19,121 nt of DNA from Chloroflexota bacterium (GCA_021796315.1 JAJYOH010000042.1:1-19121); one strand, 5' to 3'. Shown: positions 7,662 through 15,301, counted from the first letter of the stretch. Made by a program: numbers and translations. Notes: generated from the letters alone by a model not told the origin.

Positions 7662-7763
7662 TTACGCAGAAATGATCGCCAAGACACGGAGAACGCCAGG
7701 ATGAACTCTCAAAATACTTGGCGCTTTGGCGACTTGGCGGTGAAAGTACACGATTTTGCGTAA
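7662..7763. repeat. 102-nt long interrupted palindromic element
   Basis: The ends TTACGCA (7662-7668) and TGCGTAA (7757-7763) are exact complements. Inside them CGCCAAG (7677-7683) pairs with CTTGGCG (7733-7739), and CGCCA (7694-7698) can pair with TGGCG (7727-7731). The words resemble the CGCCAAG / CTTGGCG type of intergenic repeats scattered through several bacterial genomes, which I know only as a general pattern. It lies between the converging HAD and TauE/SafE genes, beyond the terminator, and ends 12 nt from the permease stop. It could be a mobile-repeat remnant or act as the 3' structure of the permease mRNA. Confidence 0.6.
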
Positions 7764-7775
7764 ATACTATTTTAT

Positions 7776-8540
7776 TTACCCGCGCACAAAATAAATGATC
7801 GAGACGGCCACGCCAATCGTGACTACGATCCAGCGCAGGGTGGCAGGTTTGACGCGGCCCGCCAGCCGTCCGCCCAGGGCGCCGCCAATCAACGCGCCGA
7901 CCGCCATGACGATCGCCGCCGGCCAGACAACTTTTCCGGAAAACAGGAAAAAGATCGCGGCGGCGAAGTTGACGGCGAACGCGACCGCTTGTTTGAGGGC
8001 ATTCAGACGAGTCAGTGTGTCTTCGAGCACGAGACCCAGAACGGCCAACACGATCACACTCAAACCTGCGCCGAAATATCCGCCATAAATGGATGCCAGC
8101 CCGATCGGGATTGCGGCCCATTTATCAGAAGGTGTGCCCCCTTTGTTTTGTTCCGCGCGGCGCACGAGCCAGGCGCGCAGCGGATCTTGAATGGCGAGCA
8201 GGCCCGAAGCCAGCAGGATCAGAAAAGGCACGAGGGCATGGAAAAGTTTTTCGCCGGAATAAATAAGCAATATCCCGCCGATGATCCCGCCGATGGCACC
8301 AGCTGGGATGAGCAGCCATAATCTTTTTTCCTGCCCCTTTAGATCGTGGATCTGCGCCAATGTCCCGCCGATGTAGCCGGGGGATAGGGCCATGGTGTTG
8401 GTAACGTTGGCCGCCACCGCTGGAAGTCCAAGCGCGACCAAAGCCGGAAAAGTGATCAGCGTGCCTCCGCCAGCCAGCGCGTTGACCGCTCCCGCGGCAA
8501 GAGCCGCCAGCCCCGCCAAAATAAAACCTATGACAGTCAT
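7776..8540 (-). CDS. TauE/SafE-family membrane transporter (sulfite exporter-like)
   Basis: A 254-residue, very hydrophobic protein of usual length for the TauE/SafE (TSUP) family, with about eight membrane segments in two related halves. The first half starts with [21 protein letters not shown] and the second repeats the pattern in [19 protein letters not shown]; these glycine-rich G-G-G-x-L/I segments are the family signature. Members move sulfite, sulfoacetate, or other small organosulfur anions across the cytoplasmic membrane; the substrate is not visible here. The ATG at 8540 has AAAGGAT about 12 bases upstream on its strand. The gene is divergent from the ABC operon and convergent with the HAD gene, and nothing nearby points to sulfur metabolism. 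Confidence 0.85.
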   Translation of the reverse strand: MTVIGFILAGLAALAAGAVNALAGGGTLITFPALVALGLPAVAANVTNTMALSPGYIGGTLAQIHDLKGQEKRLWLLIPAGAIGGIIGGILLIYSGEKLFHALVPFLILLASGLLAIQDPLRAWLVRRAEQNKGGTPSDKWAAIPIGLASIYGGYFGAGLSVIVLAVLGLVLEDTLTRLNALKQAVAFAVNFAAAIFFLFSGKVVWPAAIVMAVGALIGGALGGRLAGRVKPATLRWIVVTIGVAVSIIYFVRG

Positions 8541-8737
8541 GAATGTATGGTGATCCTTTCAATGGAATTTGGAACTTTGAAAGTATCTTCTCGAAAAGAT
8601 GCCTTTGAAAATCATTCTACTACACATGGATATTCAAGCTGCGGGGTATTGCAGAGATACAAGATCGACGCCAGGTCGAGGAGCCGCAAGGTTTTTTCGG
8701 CCCTTTGCATACAGATGTGCTTTCCTGGCGCGTAAAA
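8541..8737. other. Divergent spacer between permease and ABC operon
   Basis: This 197-nt stretch lies between the TauE/SafE start and the -35 box of the ABC operon. The permease promoter must lie here on the minus strand, but I see no box pair with acceptable spacing: TTGAAT and TAGAAT are only 12 nt apart. A weak GCCG...CGGC stem with a T-run in its loop occurs at about 8682-8704. No small gene is convincing. Confidence 0.35.
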
Positions 8738-8765
8738 TTGACGTGCTTGTGAAATAGAGTATAAT
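8738..8765 (+). promoter_or_regulatory. Sigma70-type promoter of the ABC transporter operon
   Basis: TTGACG (8738-8743) and a perfect TATAAT (8760-8765) are separated by 16 nt. Transcription should start near 8772, leaving a leader of about 148 nt before the first gene. It is the best promoter in the window and fits strong expression of a binding protein. Confidence 0.8.
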
Positions 8766-8796
8766 TTTCAAGTGCCTCATAAATACGATAGGTAGT

Positions 8797-8819
8797 AGAA
8801 CAAGGAATAAATTTGTTCT
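8797..8819 (+). promoter_or_regulatory. Stem-loop / dyad near the 5' end of the operon leader
   Basis: AGAACAA (8797-8803) and TTGTTCT (8813-8819) form a perfect 7-bp dyad, extended by one G-U pair in RNA. It lies about 25 nt after the predicted transcription start. It may be a repressor operator in DNA or a weak 5' stem-loop in the mRNA just ahead of the orphan Shine-Dalgarno sequence. Confidence 0.45.
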
Positions 8820-8823
8820 TTGT

Positions 8824-8834
8824 AAAGGAGGTGA
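8824..8834 (+). promoter_or_regulatory. Orphan 11-nt Shine-Dalgarno sequence in the leader
   Basis: AAAGGAGGTGA is an 11-base complement to the usual 16S rRNA 3' end (TCACCTCCTTT), yet no ATG, GTG or TTG stands at a usable distance after it; the next bases contain stop triplets. The true ribosome binding site is 80 nt downstream. Such a site resembles the STAB-SD known upstream of Bacillus thuringiensis cry3A, where a bound ribosome protects the mRNA 5' end. Function here is inference. Confidence 0.55.
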
Positions 8835-8904
8835 AAGCTTAATAAAATAATACATAGTTTCTTTTCGTTCCATCACCCCATTCACATCCTATTCCAAATA
8901 TTTT

Positions 8905-8911
8905 GGAGGAG
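8905..8911 (+). promoter_or_regulatory. Ribosome binding site of the 951-aa binding protein
   Basis: GGAGGAG with eight bases to the ATG at 8920 fixes the start. Its first two G residues also close a small CCAAA/TTTGG stem (8894-8906, loop TAT). Confidence 0.85.
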
Positions 8912-8919
8912 AAAAGAAA

Positions 8920-11775
8920 ATGTTAAAGAAACGCTTTATGATAGCTCTCGGCCTGCTCATGGTCATGAGCATGGTGCTTTCTGCATGCGGACCGAGCACG
9001 ACTACCGCTCCTGTTACGGAAGTTCCGACCGCGGCCCCGACTGCAGTTCCGCCCACCACCCGTCATGGCGGTTGGCTGGATGAGATTGATTTCTCGGTTG
9101 TGTCCTCTGACTCTGCTGTAACGCAATTGAAGGCTGGAGCCATCGATATCTATGCTGGCGGTCTGGCTGCCAACAACCTTCAAGCCATCAAAGATGCTGG
9201 TTTGAGCTATGGCGAGTCGAACGGTTTGTACTACGATATTATGTACAACCCGGCCGTCCTCAAGGATGCCAATACCCTCAATCCCTTCTCTGATCGCAAG
9301 ATCCGTGAAGCCACCAACTGGTTATTTGATCGCAATTACATTAACCAGGAAATGTACGCCGGTGGCGCTCTGCCCAAATGGTTTACCATTCAAACCAACG
9401 GCCCAGAATATGCAGACCTTGCCGACGTTGCCCGCGGCTTAGAGGCTGAGTATGCCTATAATCCGGACAAGGCCAAGCAAATCATTACCACTGAAATGCA
9501 AGGCCTCGGCGCGACGCTTGGCCCTGATGGCAAATGGCAATATAAGGGCAAGCCGGTCACCCTGATCTTCCTCGTACGTAATGACAGCGATGGCACTCGT
9601 ATCCCACAAGGCGATTACGTGACCAAACAGCTCGAGAGCGTTGGCTTCACCGTGGATGAGCAATACAAGAAGGGCTCTGAAGCTTCACCGCTGTGGATCG
9701 GTACTGACCCTGCTGATGGCAAGTGGACTCTCTATACTGCTGCGTGGTCATCAACTGCCATTAGCCGCGATGAGAAGGACATGTTCCAGCAGATGTATCT
9801 GAACACCAGCGTACAGGGCATCCAACCTTTCTTGTCCAATACAGCTGATCCCGCGTTCCAGAAGGTTGGCGACGATCTTGCCAACGCCAACTTCACCACT
9901 CTTGATCAACGCCGCCAGATGATGGCTGAGGCTCTTAAGTTGAGCTTGCAAGATTCCCTGCAGGTCTTTCTGATTGATGGCAAGAATTTTGCCCCCTACT
10001 CTACGAAAGTGCAGGCGACTGCTGACCTGGCCGCCGGCATTGAGACTGCCCAGGTAGGACCCCATACCATTCGTTTCATCGGCCAGGAAGGCGGCCAATT
10101 GAAATGGGGCGAGCCGGAGATGTTTGCAGATCCGTGGAACCCGGTTGGTGGTGATAACTGGACCTTCGATCATGCAGCCTATGGTATGACTCAGGATGGC
10201 GGCGTCATGTATGATCCGTATACCGGCTTGTTCTGGCCGCTGCGGATAGACAAAGCCGAAGTAACCGTTCAGACTGGCCTGCCGGTTGGCAAGACTCTCG
10301 ATTGGGTCACGCTGAATACTGCTGACACGATTACAGTTCCGACCGACGCGAACGTTGATTGGGATGTCAAGACGCAAAAGTTCATCACTGCAGGCGATGC
10401 CGCCGCGGCCAAGAGCAAGGTTGATCAATTTGTCTCCAAGGTGACCGACGCGGCAGGAACCGTTGATTTCACCAAGTTTGACGCCACCGCCTTCGGCAAA
10501 TTCCTGACTGATCTTGGAACCCAATATTCTCAAGCTACAGGTTCCACTGTTGATGTCGCTACGGTGCTAAAAGATAAGGCTACCCAAACCAGCCTGAGCG
10601 ATGAATTGAAGAAGATTAATGGACTGAAGACTCCCGATGAGCAGAAGGCTGAACTAGTTTCATTTGCCAAAGACTTTGTAGGAACTATGGATAGTGGAAT
10701 GACCTATAAGTTGGGTAGTCGAGACGTTTCCACCGCCAAGGTGAAGAGCCTGGTCACTTATCCGGCTGATCTGTTTGACAAGATCAAATGGCAGGATGGC
10801 AGCCCACTATCTGTGGCTGATTTCCTGATGCCGATGATCCTAACCTTTGAACAGGCCAATAAGGACAGCAAGATCTACGACGAGTCGACTGTCCCGGCCT
10901 TCCAGCAGTTCCAGTCCACATTCAAGGGCTTCAAGATTGATTCCACCAGTCCTCTGACAATCGAATGGTATAGCGATTTCTACTATCGCGATGCAGAGTT
11001 GAATGTGAATACCATGTGGCCCGGAACCTATTCTGGAGCCAATATTATGTATGCTTATGGTGATGCTGGCTGGGATATGATTGCGGTCTCCAATATGGCT
11101 GTAGCCAATGGTGAACTGGCCTACTCATCTGATGCGGCAGATAAAAAGAAGGTCGAATGGATGAGCTGGATCGGTGGTCCGAGCCTCGATATCCTGTCCA
11201 AACATTTGGCCGAGGCCGATAGCCAGTCCCTCATTCCCTACGCTCCTACTCTTGGTCAATACGTTACCGCAGATCAGGCCAAGCAACGCTACGATAACCT
11301 AACGGCCTGGTACAAAGCCCATGGTCACTTCTGGGTGGGTGATGGGGCTTACATTCTGGATAAAGTCTTCCTGACTGAAAAGACTCTCACTCTGAAGAAC
11401 AACCCGGATTATGTTGATCTGGCTGACCGCTGGAGCAACTTTGGCGAGCCCAAGTTTGCAGATGCAGCACTGGATGGCCCGGCTCAGGTGAAGATTGGCG
11501 ATACCGCCACCTTCGATATCAATATAACCTTCAAGGGCAATCCTTACCCGCAAAACGAGATCAAGGCGGTGAAGTACTTGCTGTATGACGCCACGGGCGC
11601 GGTTGTCGCGAGCGGCGATGCCAAGGCTGTTGCCGATGGTCATTATCAAGTCGTCCTCAGTGCGGATCAAACGTCGAAACTGACGGCTGGGTCTGACAAG
11701 ATCGAAGTGGCGGTGGTTCCGCTGCCTGTTGCTGTACCGACCTTCACTTCACTGGACTTCGTGACGGTTCCATAA
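8920..11775 (+). CDS. Family-5 (peptide/nickel-type) ABC solute-binding lipoprotein with circularly permuted motif order
   Basis: A 951-residue lipoprotein: positive N-end, hydrophobic core and lipobox LSAC with C23, then a T/P/A-rich linker to about 48. It is far longer than usual for the family (500-650). Segments typical of the second half of family-5 proteins come first: AVTQLKAGAIDIYAGGL (66-82), FSDRKIREATNWLFDRNYI (123-141), and the closing SLQDSLQVFLID (342-353). First-half segments follow: GQLKWGEPE (392-400) with DPWNP, KWQDGSPLSVADF (623-635), and the lobe end GHFWVGDGAYIL with LKNNPDY (802-831). Residues about 490-610 are a helical insertion, and about 849-951 form an extra beta-rich tail. 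There is no cysteine after C23. It should be anchored outside the membrane and deliver a ligand, perhaps a peptide or oligosaccharide, to the permeases encoded next. A 15-bp hairpin follows the stop. Confidence 0.85.
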   Translation: MLKKRFMIALGLLMVMSMVLSACGPSTTTAPVTEVPTAAPTAVPPTTRHGGWLDEIDFSVVSSDSAVTQLKAGAIDIYAGGLAANNLQAIKDAGLSYGESNGLYYDIMYNPAVLKDANTLNPFSDRKIREATNWLFDRNYINQEMYAGGALPKWFTIQTNGPEYADLADVARGLEAEYAYNPDKAKQIITTEMQGLGATLGPDGKWQYKGKPVTLIFLVRNDSDGTRIPQGDYVTKQLESVGFTVDEQYKKGSEASPLWIGTDPADGKWTLYTAAWSSTAISRDEKDMFQQMYLNTSVQGIQPFLSNTADPAFQKVGDDLANANFTTLDQRRQMMAEALKLSLQDSLQVFLIDGKNFAPYSTKVQATADLAAGIETAQVGPHTIRFIGQEGGQLKWGEPEMFADPWNPVGGDNWTFDHAAYGMTQDGGVMYDPYTGLFWPLRIDKAEVTVQTGLPVGKTLDWVTLNTADTITVPTDANVDWDVKTQKFITAGDAAAAKSKVDQFVSKVTDAAGTVDFTKFDATAFGKFLTDLGTQYSQATGSTVDVATVLKDKATQTSLSDELKKINGLKTPDEQKAELVSFAKDFVGTMDSGMTYKLGSRDVSTAKVKSLVTYPADLFDKIKWQDGSPLSVADFLMPMILTFEQANKDSKIYDESTVPAFQQFQSTFKGFKIDSTSPLTIEWYSDFYYRDAELNVNTMWPGTYSGANIMYAYGDAGWDMIAVSNMAVANGELAYSSDAADKKKVEWMSWIGGPSLDILSKHLAEADSQSLIPYAPTLGQYVTADQAKQRYDNLTAWYKAHGHFWVGDGAYILDKVFLTEKTLTLKNNPDYVDLADRWSNFGEPKFADAALDGPAQVKIGDTATFDINITFKGNPYPQNEIKAVKYLLYDATGAVVASGDAKAVADGHYQVVLSADQTSKLTAGSDKIEVAVVPLPVAVPTFTSLDFVTVP

Positions 11776-11792
11776 GCTGGAACGAACCCATG

Positions 11793-11798
11793 TATAAT
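11793..11798 (+). promoter_or_regulatory. Possible internal -10 box
   Basis: A perfect TATAAT lies between the first binding protein and the first permease, overlapping the base of the hairpin by one base. No TTGACA-like box is found about 17 nt upstream. It may give the transporter genes an extra weak start, or be chance. Confidence 0.25.
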
Positions 11799-11831
11799 AG
11801 ATAGGGGCAAGGGAAACCTTGCCCCTATCTA
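11798..11831 (+). repeat. Perfect 15-bp intercistronic hairpin with GAAA loop
   Basis: TAGATAGGGGCAAGG (11798-11812) pairs without mismatch to its complement (11817-11831) around a GAAA tetraloop of the GNRA class. No T-run follows, so it is more likely an mRNA-stabilising or processing structure that lets the binding protein be made in excess over the permease, as known for hairpins behind malE-like genes. A terminator with partial read-through is the alternative. Its outer stem AGATAGG/CCTATCT recurs in the hairpin at 16560-16603. Confidence 0.75.
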
Positions 11832-11854
11832 CATCTAGTGTTAGTGAGGTATCC

Positions 11855-12982
11855 ATGGCAGTTGCTGCTCAGCCGCCTTCTGAAGGCATAAAGGCAAGAA
11901 AGTCATCGCTTGCCAATAGCACTTTTTTACGCGTGACCCGCTATACGATCGTACGGTTATTGACCTTATTCGTAACCGTTGTGATCGGCATTTACCTGAC
12001 GATCATGATCGCTAATATGGGCGGCTATGTAGATCAGATCATGAAGAATGATATTCGCGACCGTTTTACGCAGCAATTGGCAGGTAACCCTGCCTATCGT
12101 AATATGACCTCTGATCAACGCAAGCAGTTGTTGCAGCAAAGCATTGCGATGGAGGAAAAGCGCGTGGGCCTTGATACGCCCGTCGCAGTCCGCAACGCCA
12201 GATATCTCATCAATGCGTTGTCTCTTAATTTGGGCCGCGCCATCAATATGACCAGCGATAGCGGCTCCAAAGAAGTGCGTCTGATTATTTTGGAGCGCCT
12301 GCCTGCCACTCTTTTATTGATGGGTACATCAGAAATGTTCTTGTTCTTCATAAGCGTTTTTCTGGCACTTTCTCTATCTCGCCGGTATGGCAGTTGGTGG
12401 GACAAGTTGACGATTACGCTTTCACCGACCTCTGCGGCGCCGCCATGGTTCTACGGGATTTTCTTTATTCTCATCTTTGCGGCTGTTCTTAAGATCCTCC
12501 CCTTTGGCGGAATGGTCGACTCGCCGCCGCCAAGCAATCCGGTTGATTTGGCACTCAATGTGATAAAGCATATGATTCTCCCCGCGTCAGCATTAGTGAT
12601 TAGTTCGCTGTTTTTGAGCATTTACAACTGGCGAACATTTTTCCTCATCTATTCGAGTGAAGATTACGTGGAAATGGCCAAGGCCAAAGGTCTCCCGGCG
12701 CGCGATATTGAGCGCCGTTACATTTTGCAACCGACTTTGCCGACGATCATTACGAATTTTGCACTTTTGCTCATCAGCACGGTGAGCGGAGCAATTATTA
12801 CTGAAACGGTCTTTCTATGGCCGGGCCTAGGACGGACTTTGTATCGAGCGATTGGTTTATATGATACGCCTGTGATCGTAGGGACCACCATCATTTATGC
12901 CTACCTCCTGGCTATAACTGTTTTCCTGTTGGATTTCGTTTATGCATTGGTTGACCCGAGAGTCAAAGTGGGGAGCAATTAA
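11855..12982 (+). CDS. ABC transporter permease, OppB/DppB-like
   Basis: A 375-residue inner-membrane permease with a first membrane helix at about 31-54, an outer region to about 145, and then five further helices. The EAA cytoplasmic loop, which contacts an ATPase, is at about 272-297 (YVEMAKAKGLPARDIERRYI, then PTLP). The C-terminal part ITETVFLWPGLGR (315-327) and DPRV (367-370) are typical of OppB/DppB/GsiC proteins. The start is ATG 11855, with GAGG five bases before it; a TTG 12 codons upstream is in frame but sits inside the hairpin. The loop between helices 1 and 2 carries a charged helical stretch around 60-105. It should form a heterodimer with the next gene product. Stop and next start are separated by two bases. 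Confidence 0.92.
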   Translation: MAVAAQPPSEGIKARKSSLANSTFLRVTRYTIVRLLTLFVTVVIGIYLTIMIANMGGYVDQIMKNDIRDRFTQQLAGNPAYRNMTSDQRKQLLQQSIAMEEKRVGLDTPVAVRNARYLINALSLNLGRAINMTSDSGSKEVRLIILERLPATLLLMGTSEMFLFFISVFLALSLSRRYGSWWDKLTITLSPTSAAPPWFYGIFFILIFAAVLKILPFGGMVDSPPPSNPVDLALNVIKHMILPASALVISSLFLSIYNWRTFFLIYSSEDYVEMAKAKGLPARDIERRYILQPTLPTIITNFALLLISTVSGAIITETVFLWPGLGRTLYRAIGLYDTPVIVGTTIIYAYLLAITVFLLDFVYALVDPRVKVGSN

Positions 12983-12984
12983 TA

Positions 12985-14322
12985 ATGAATACGCTGAAAA
13001 ACTCCTTTCGGGAAGTCCTTCGCTATCCTTCTGCGATCATTGGGTTGATTATCATCTTATTGTTGGTGGCTACTGCTATCTATACAGTGATCAAAATTCC
13101 TTATAATGAGGCGATCAATCTCTGGCGGGGTGGTGAAGATGTCTGGTACAGAAATCCAAAATTCGCGCCCCCGGAATGGTTTAACTTTTTTTCTGAAAAG
13201 AAACTTCCTGCGTCTTTTGATGTAAATACTTCCAATGGCACAATGACCAAGGTTGTTACGCCAGGCGCGCAAGGTACGGCCACATTTGATATTTCCTACA
13301 GCTTTGATTTTCAATATGATGATTATCCTCAAGAGATGATCTTGTATTTCGATACAAAGTATGCGGAAAAGCAGCCATTTATTTCCATCGCGTGGTTAAC
13401 TCCCGATGGCCGGAAGATACGGATTGATGATTTGGGCATCAGCCAAAAAGCGACTCTGCGCATTTCACAGGATCAAAGATTACTCCAAAGATTGAATGGC
13501 GCGAATCCGATGCAGGCGTTGTTTGAGGATCCAAAGACCCAGGCTATCCAAAAGGGGAAATATCAACTACAAATTCTTGGCACCACATTCGAGCCGGGTT
13601 CAGACATCAACGCCGAATTTGTTTTCCAGGGGGATGTGTTTGGGCTTGCAGGCACTGACCAGCAGCGTCGGGATTTGGTGTTGCCGTTGCTATGGGGCGC
13701 GCCGGTTGCATTGGCGTTTGGCCTCATCGGTTCTCTCGGTACTCTTGTTCTCACAATGATCATCGCGGCAATTGGTACGTGGTATGGAGGCTGGCTGGAC
13801 GAATTGATCCAGCGTATTACGGAAATCAATCTCGTTTTGCCTTTCCTCTCTATTTTGGTAATGGTAGGCACGTTTTATTCCCGAAGCCTATGGGTAATTC
13901 TGGGGGTAACGGTTCTGCTCAGTATTTTCTCCGGCTCCATTAAGAGCTATCGCGCCATCTTCCTGCAAGTAAAGGAGTCGATGTATATCGAGGCGGCGCG
14001 TGCTTATGGAGCCTCTAACGCGCGAATCATCTTCTTATATCTGATCCCACGCATGATCCCCCTGCTGATCCCTGGATTAGTCCAATCCGTACCTTCATTC
14101 GTGTTCCTCGAAGCGTCGCTGGCCGTACTCGGTTTGGGGGATCCCGTTCTGCCGACCTGGGGCAAGATTATCAATGATGCAGACACAAATGGTGCTCTGT
14201 ATAAAGGATATTATTATTGGATTCTGGAACCGGCTGCATTGTTGATGGTCACAGGTTTTGGCTTTGCCATGCTTGGGTTTGCACTGGATCGCATCTTCAA
14301 TCCAAGATTGAGGGAAATCTAA
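12985..14322 (+). CDS. ABC transporter permease, OppC/DppC-like, with extra outer domain
   Basis: A 445-residue permease; relatives usually have about 300. The first helix is at about 16-38. OppC/DppC proteins soon continue with a GTDxxGRD motif; here that motif, GTDQQRRDLVLPLLWGAPVAL, starts only at residue 223. Residues about 41-220 are therefore an added domain on the outer face, rich in aromatic and beta-forming stretches (FDISYSFDFQYDDYP, 101-115; YQLQILGTTFEPG, 193-205). After it come about five helices, the EAA loop EAARAYGASNARIIF at 336-350, and LGLGDPVLPTWG (382-393). It pairs with the preceding permease. The added domain could contact one of the three binding lipoproteins; this is inference. 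GGGGAG precedes the ATG. Confidence 0.92.
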   Translation: MNTLKNSFREVLRYPSAIIGLIIILLLVATAIYTVIKIPYNEAINLWRGGEDVWYRNPKFAPPEWFNFFSEKKLPASFDVNTSNGTMTKVVTPGAQGTATFDISYSFDFQYDDYPQEMILYFDTKYAEKQPFISIAWLTPDGRKIRIDDLGISQKATLRISQDQRLLQRLNGANPMQALFEDPKTQAIQKGKYQLQILGTTFEPGSDINAEFVFQGDVFGLAGTDQQRRDLVLPLLWGAPVALAFGLIGSLGTLVLTMIIAAIGTWYGGWLDELIQRITEINLVLPFLSILVMVGTFYSRSLWVILGVTVLLSIFSGSIKSYRAIFLQVKESMYIEAARAYGASNARIIFLYLIPRMIPLLIPGLVQSVPSFVFLEASLAVLGLGDPVLPTWGKIINDADTNGALYKGYYYWILEPAALLMVTGFGFAMLGFALDRIFNPRLREI

Positions 14323-14326
14323 ACGA

Positions 14327-15286
14327 ATGGCAAGTAATAACAAACTTCTCCGTATTGAAGAATTAGTATTGTATTTTAACACTACTCATGGACCTGTTCA
14401 GGCAGTGGATGGTGTAAATTTCGAACTGGATTCCAACCGCGCTGTTGTGATCCTGGGCGAATCGGGCTGTGGAAAAAGCTCGCTTGCCAAGGCTATTTTG
14501 CGACTCTTACCCCGTAATGCGGGCACCTATTCTGGTCATGTCTACCTTGATGGCAAGGATATCATGGTCCTGAACGATGAAGAGTTCCGTCAGGATATCC
14601 GTTGGGCATCCATATCCATGGTGCCGCAGGCCGCTATGAACGCGCTGAATCCTGTCATTCGGGTTGGAGATCAGGTTTCTGAGCCAGCTATTATTCACCT
14701 CGGGATCAATAAGCCGGAAGCTGTTTCGCTTGTGAGAAAGATGTTCCAGCACGTGGGCGTTCCGGAAGATTTTATCGAGCGCTATCCCTTTGAGCTAAGC
14801 GGCGGGATGCGTCAGCGCGTGGCGATCGCCATGGCGCTGGTCACTTCGCCGGCCCTCATCATTTTGGATGAGCCTACATCTGCTCTGGATGTGCTTACAC
14901 AGGCGAATATTTTCAATGTTTTGAAGCGCCTCAAGAAGGAACTGGGCGCCAGTTTTATCCTCATTACGCATGATATCGCCACATCAAGTGAGTTGGCTGA
15001 CGATGTGGCAGTCATGTATGCCGGTCAGATCGTTGAGATGAGCGATGCGAAACGTTTCTTTGACGAGCCTCTCCACCCCTACTCGAAAAAATTGATGTCC
15101 AGCGTTCCGCGATTGCATGGCGGCAAGGAACCCGATTTCATCATGGGCCAGCCTCCCAGCCTGATCGATCTGCCGACAGGCTGCCGCTTCGCAGACCGTT
15201 GCCCGTCACGTTTTGAGAAGTGCGTTGAGGATCCACCCACGGTTGAAAAAGACAGCCGGCGTGTTAAATGCTGGTTGTATTCCTAA
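14327..15286 (+). CDS. ABC transporter ATPase, OppD/DppD-like
   Basis: A 319-residue ATPase with Walker A GESGCGKS (44-51), Q-loop Q101, signature LSGGMRQR (157-164), Walker B LIILDEP (177-183) and H-loop H215. The C-terminal extension typical of peptide/nickel transporter ATPases has four cysteines in CRFADRC, a third after six residues, and CW near the end (C286, C292, C299, C315). Similar cysteines bind an iron-sulfur cluster in some DppD/DppF proteins. It hydrolyses ATP on the cytosolic face and drives transport together with the next gene product. The ATG lies four bases after the permease stop, so the genes are tightly coupled. All motifs are intact. Confidence 0.95.
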   Translation: MASNNKLLRIEELVLYFNTTHGPVQAVDGVNFELDSNRAVVILGESGCGKSSLAKAILRLLPRNAGTYSGHVYLDGKDIMVLNDEEFRQDIRWASISMVPQAAMNALNPVIRVGDQVSEPAIIHLGINKPEAVSLVRKMFQHVGVPEDFIERYPFELSGGMRQRVAIAMALVTSPALIILDEPTSALDVLTQANIFNVLKRLKKELGASFILITHDIATSSELADDVAVMYAGQIVEMSDAKRFFDEPLHPYSKKLMSSVPRLHGGKEPDFIMGQPPSLIDLPTGCRFADRCPSRFEKCVEDPPTVEKDSRRVKCWLYS

Positions 15287-15301
15287 GCCAAGAGCAGGGT
15301 C

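Noticed and set aside
8682..8704. GCCG...CGGC stem as a terminator in the divergent spacer
   Set aside because: The stem is only about four pairs with the T-run inside the loop, and no gene ends here.
9751..10533. 260-codon open frame opposite the first binding protein
   Set aside because: Antisense shadow of a gene with strong motifs; no family resemblance and no ribosome binding site support.
8920..11775. The permuted motif order as two separate genes joined by a sequencing error
   Set aside because: The frame runs without interruption, there is no second signal peptide or start signal near residues 375-400, and the joint has ordinary linker character.
11798..11831. Hairpin as a classical rho-independent terminator
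   Set aside because: No T-run follows and the same-strand permease starts 24 nt later; stability or processing fits better, although partial termination cannot be excluded.
11819..11854. TTG start twelve codons upstream for the first permease
   Set aside because: It lies in the right arm of a perfect hairpin, while ATG 11855 has a GAGG at good spacing.
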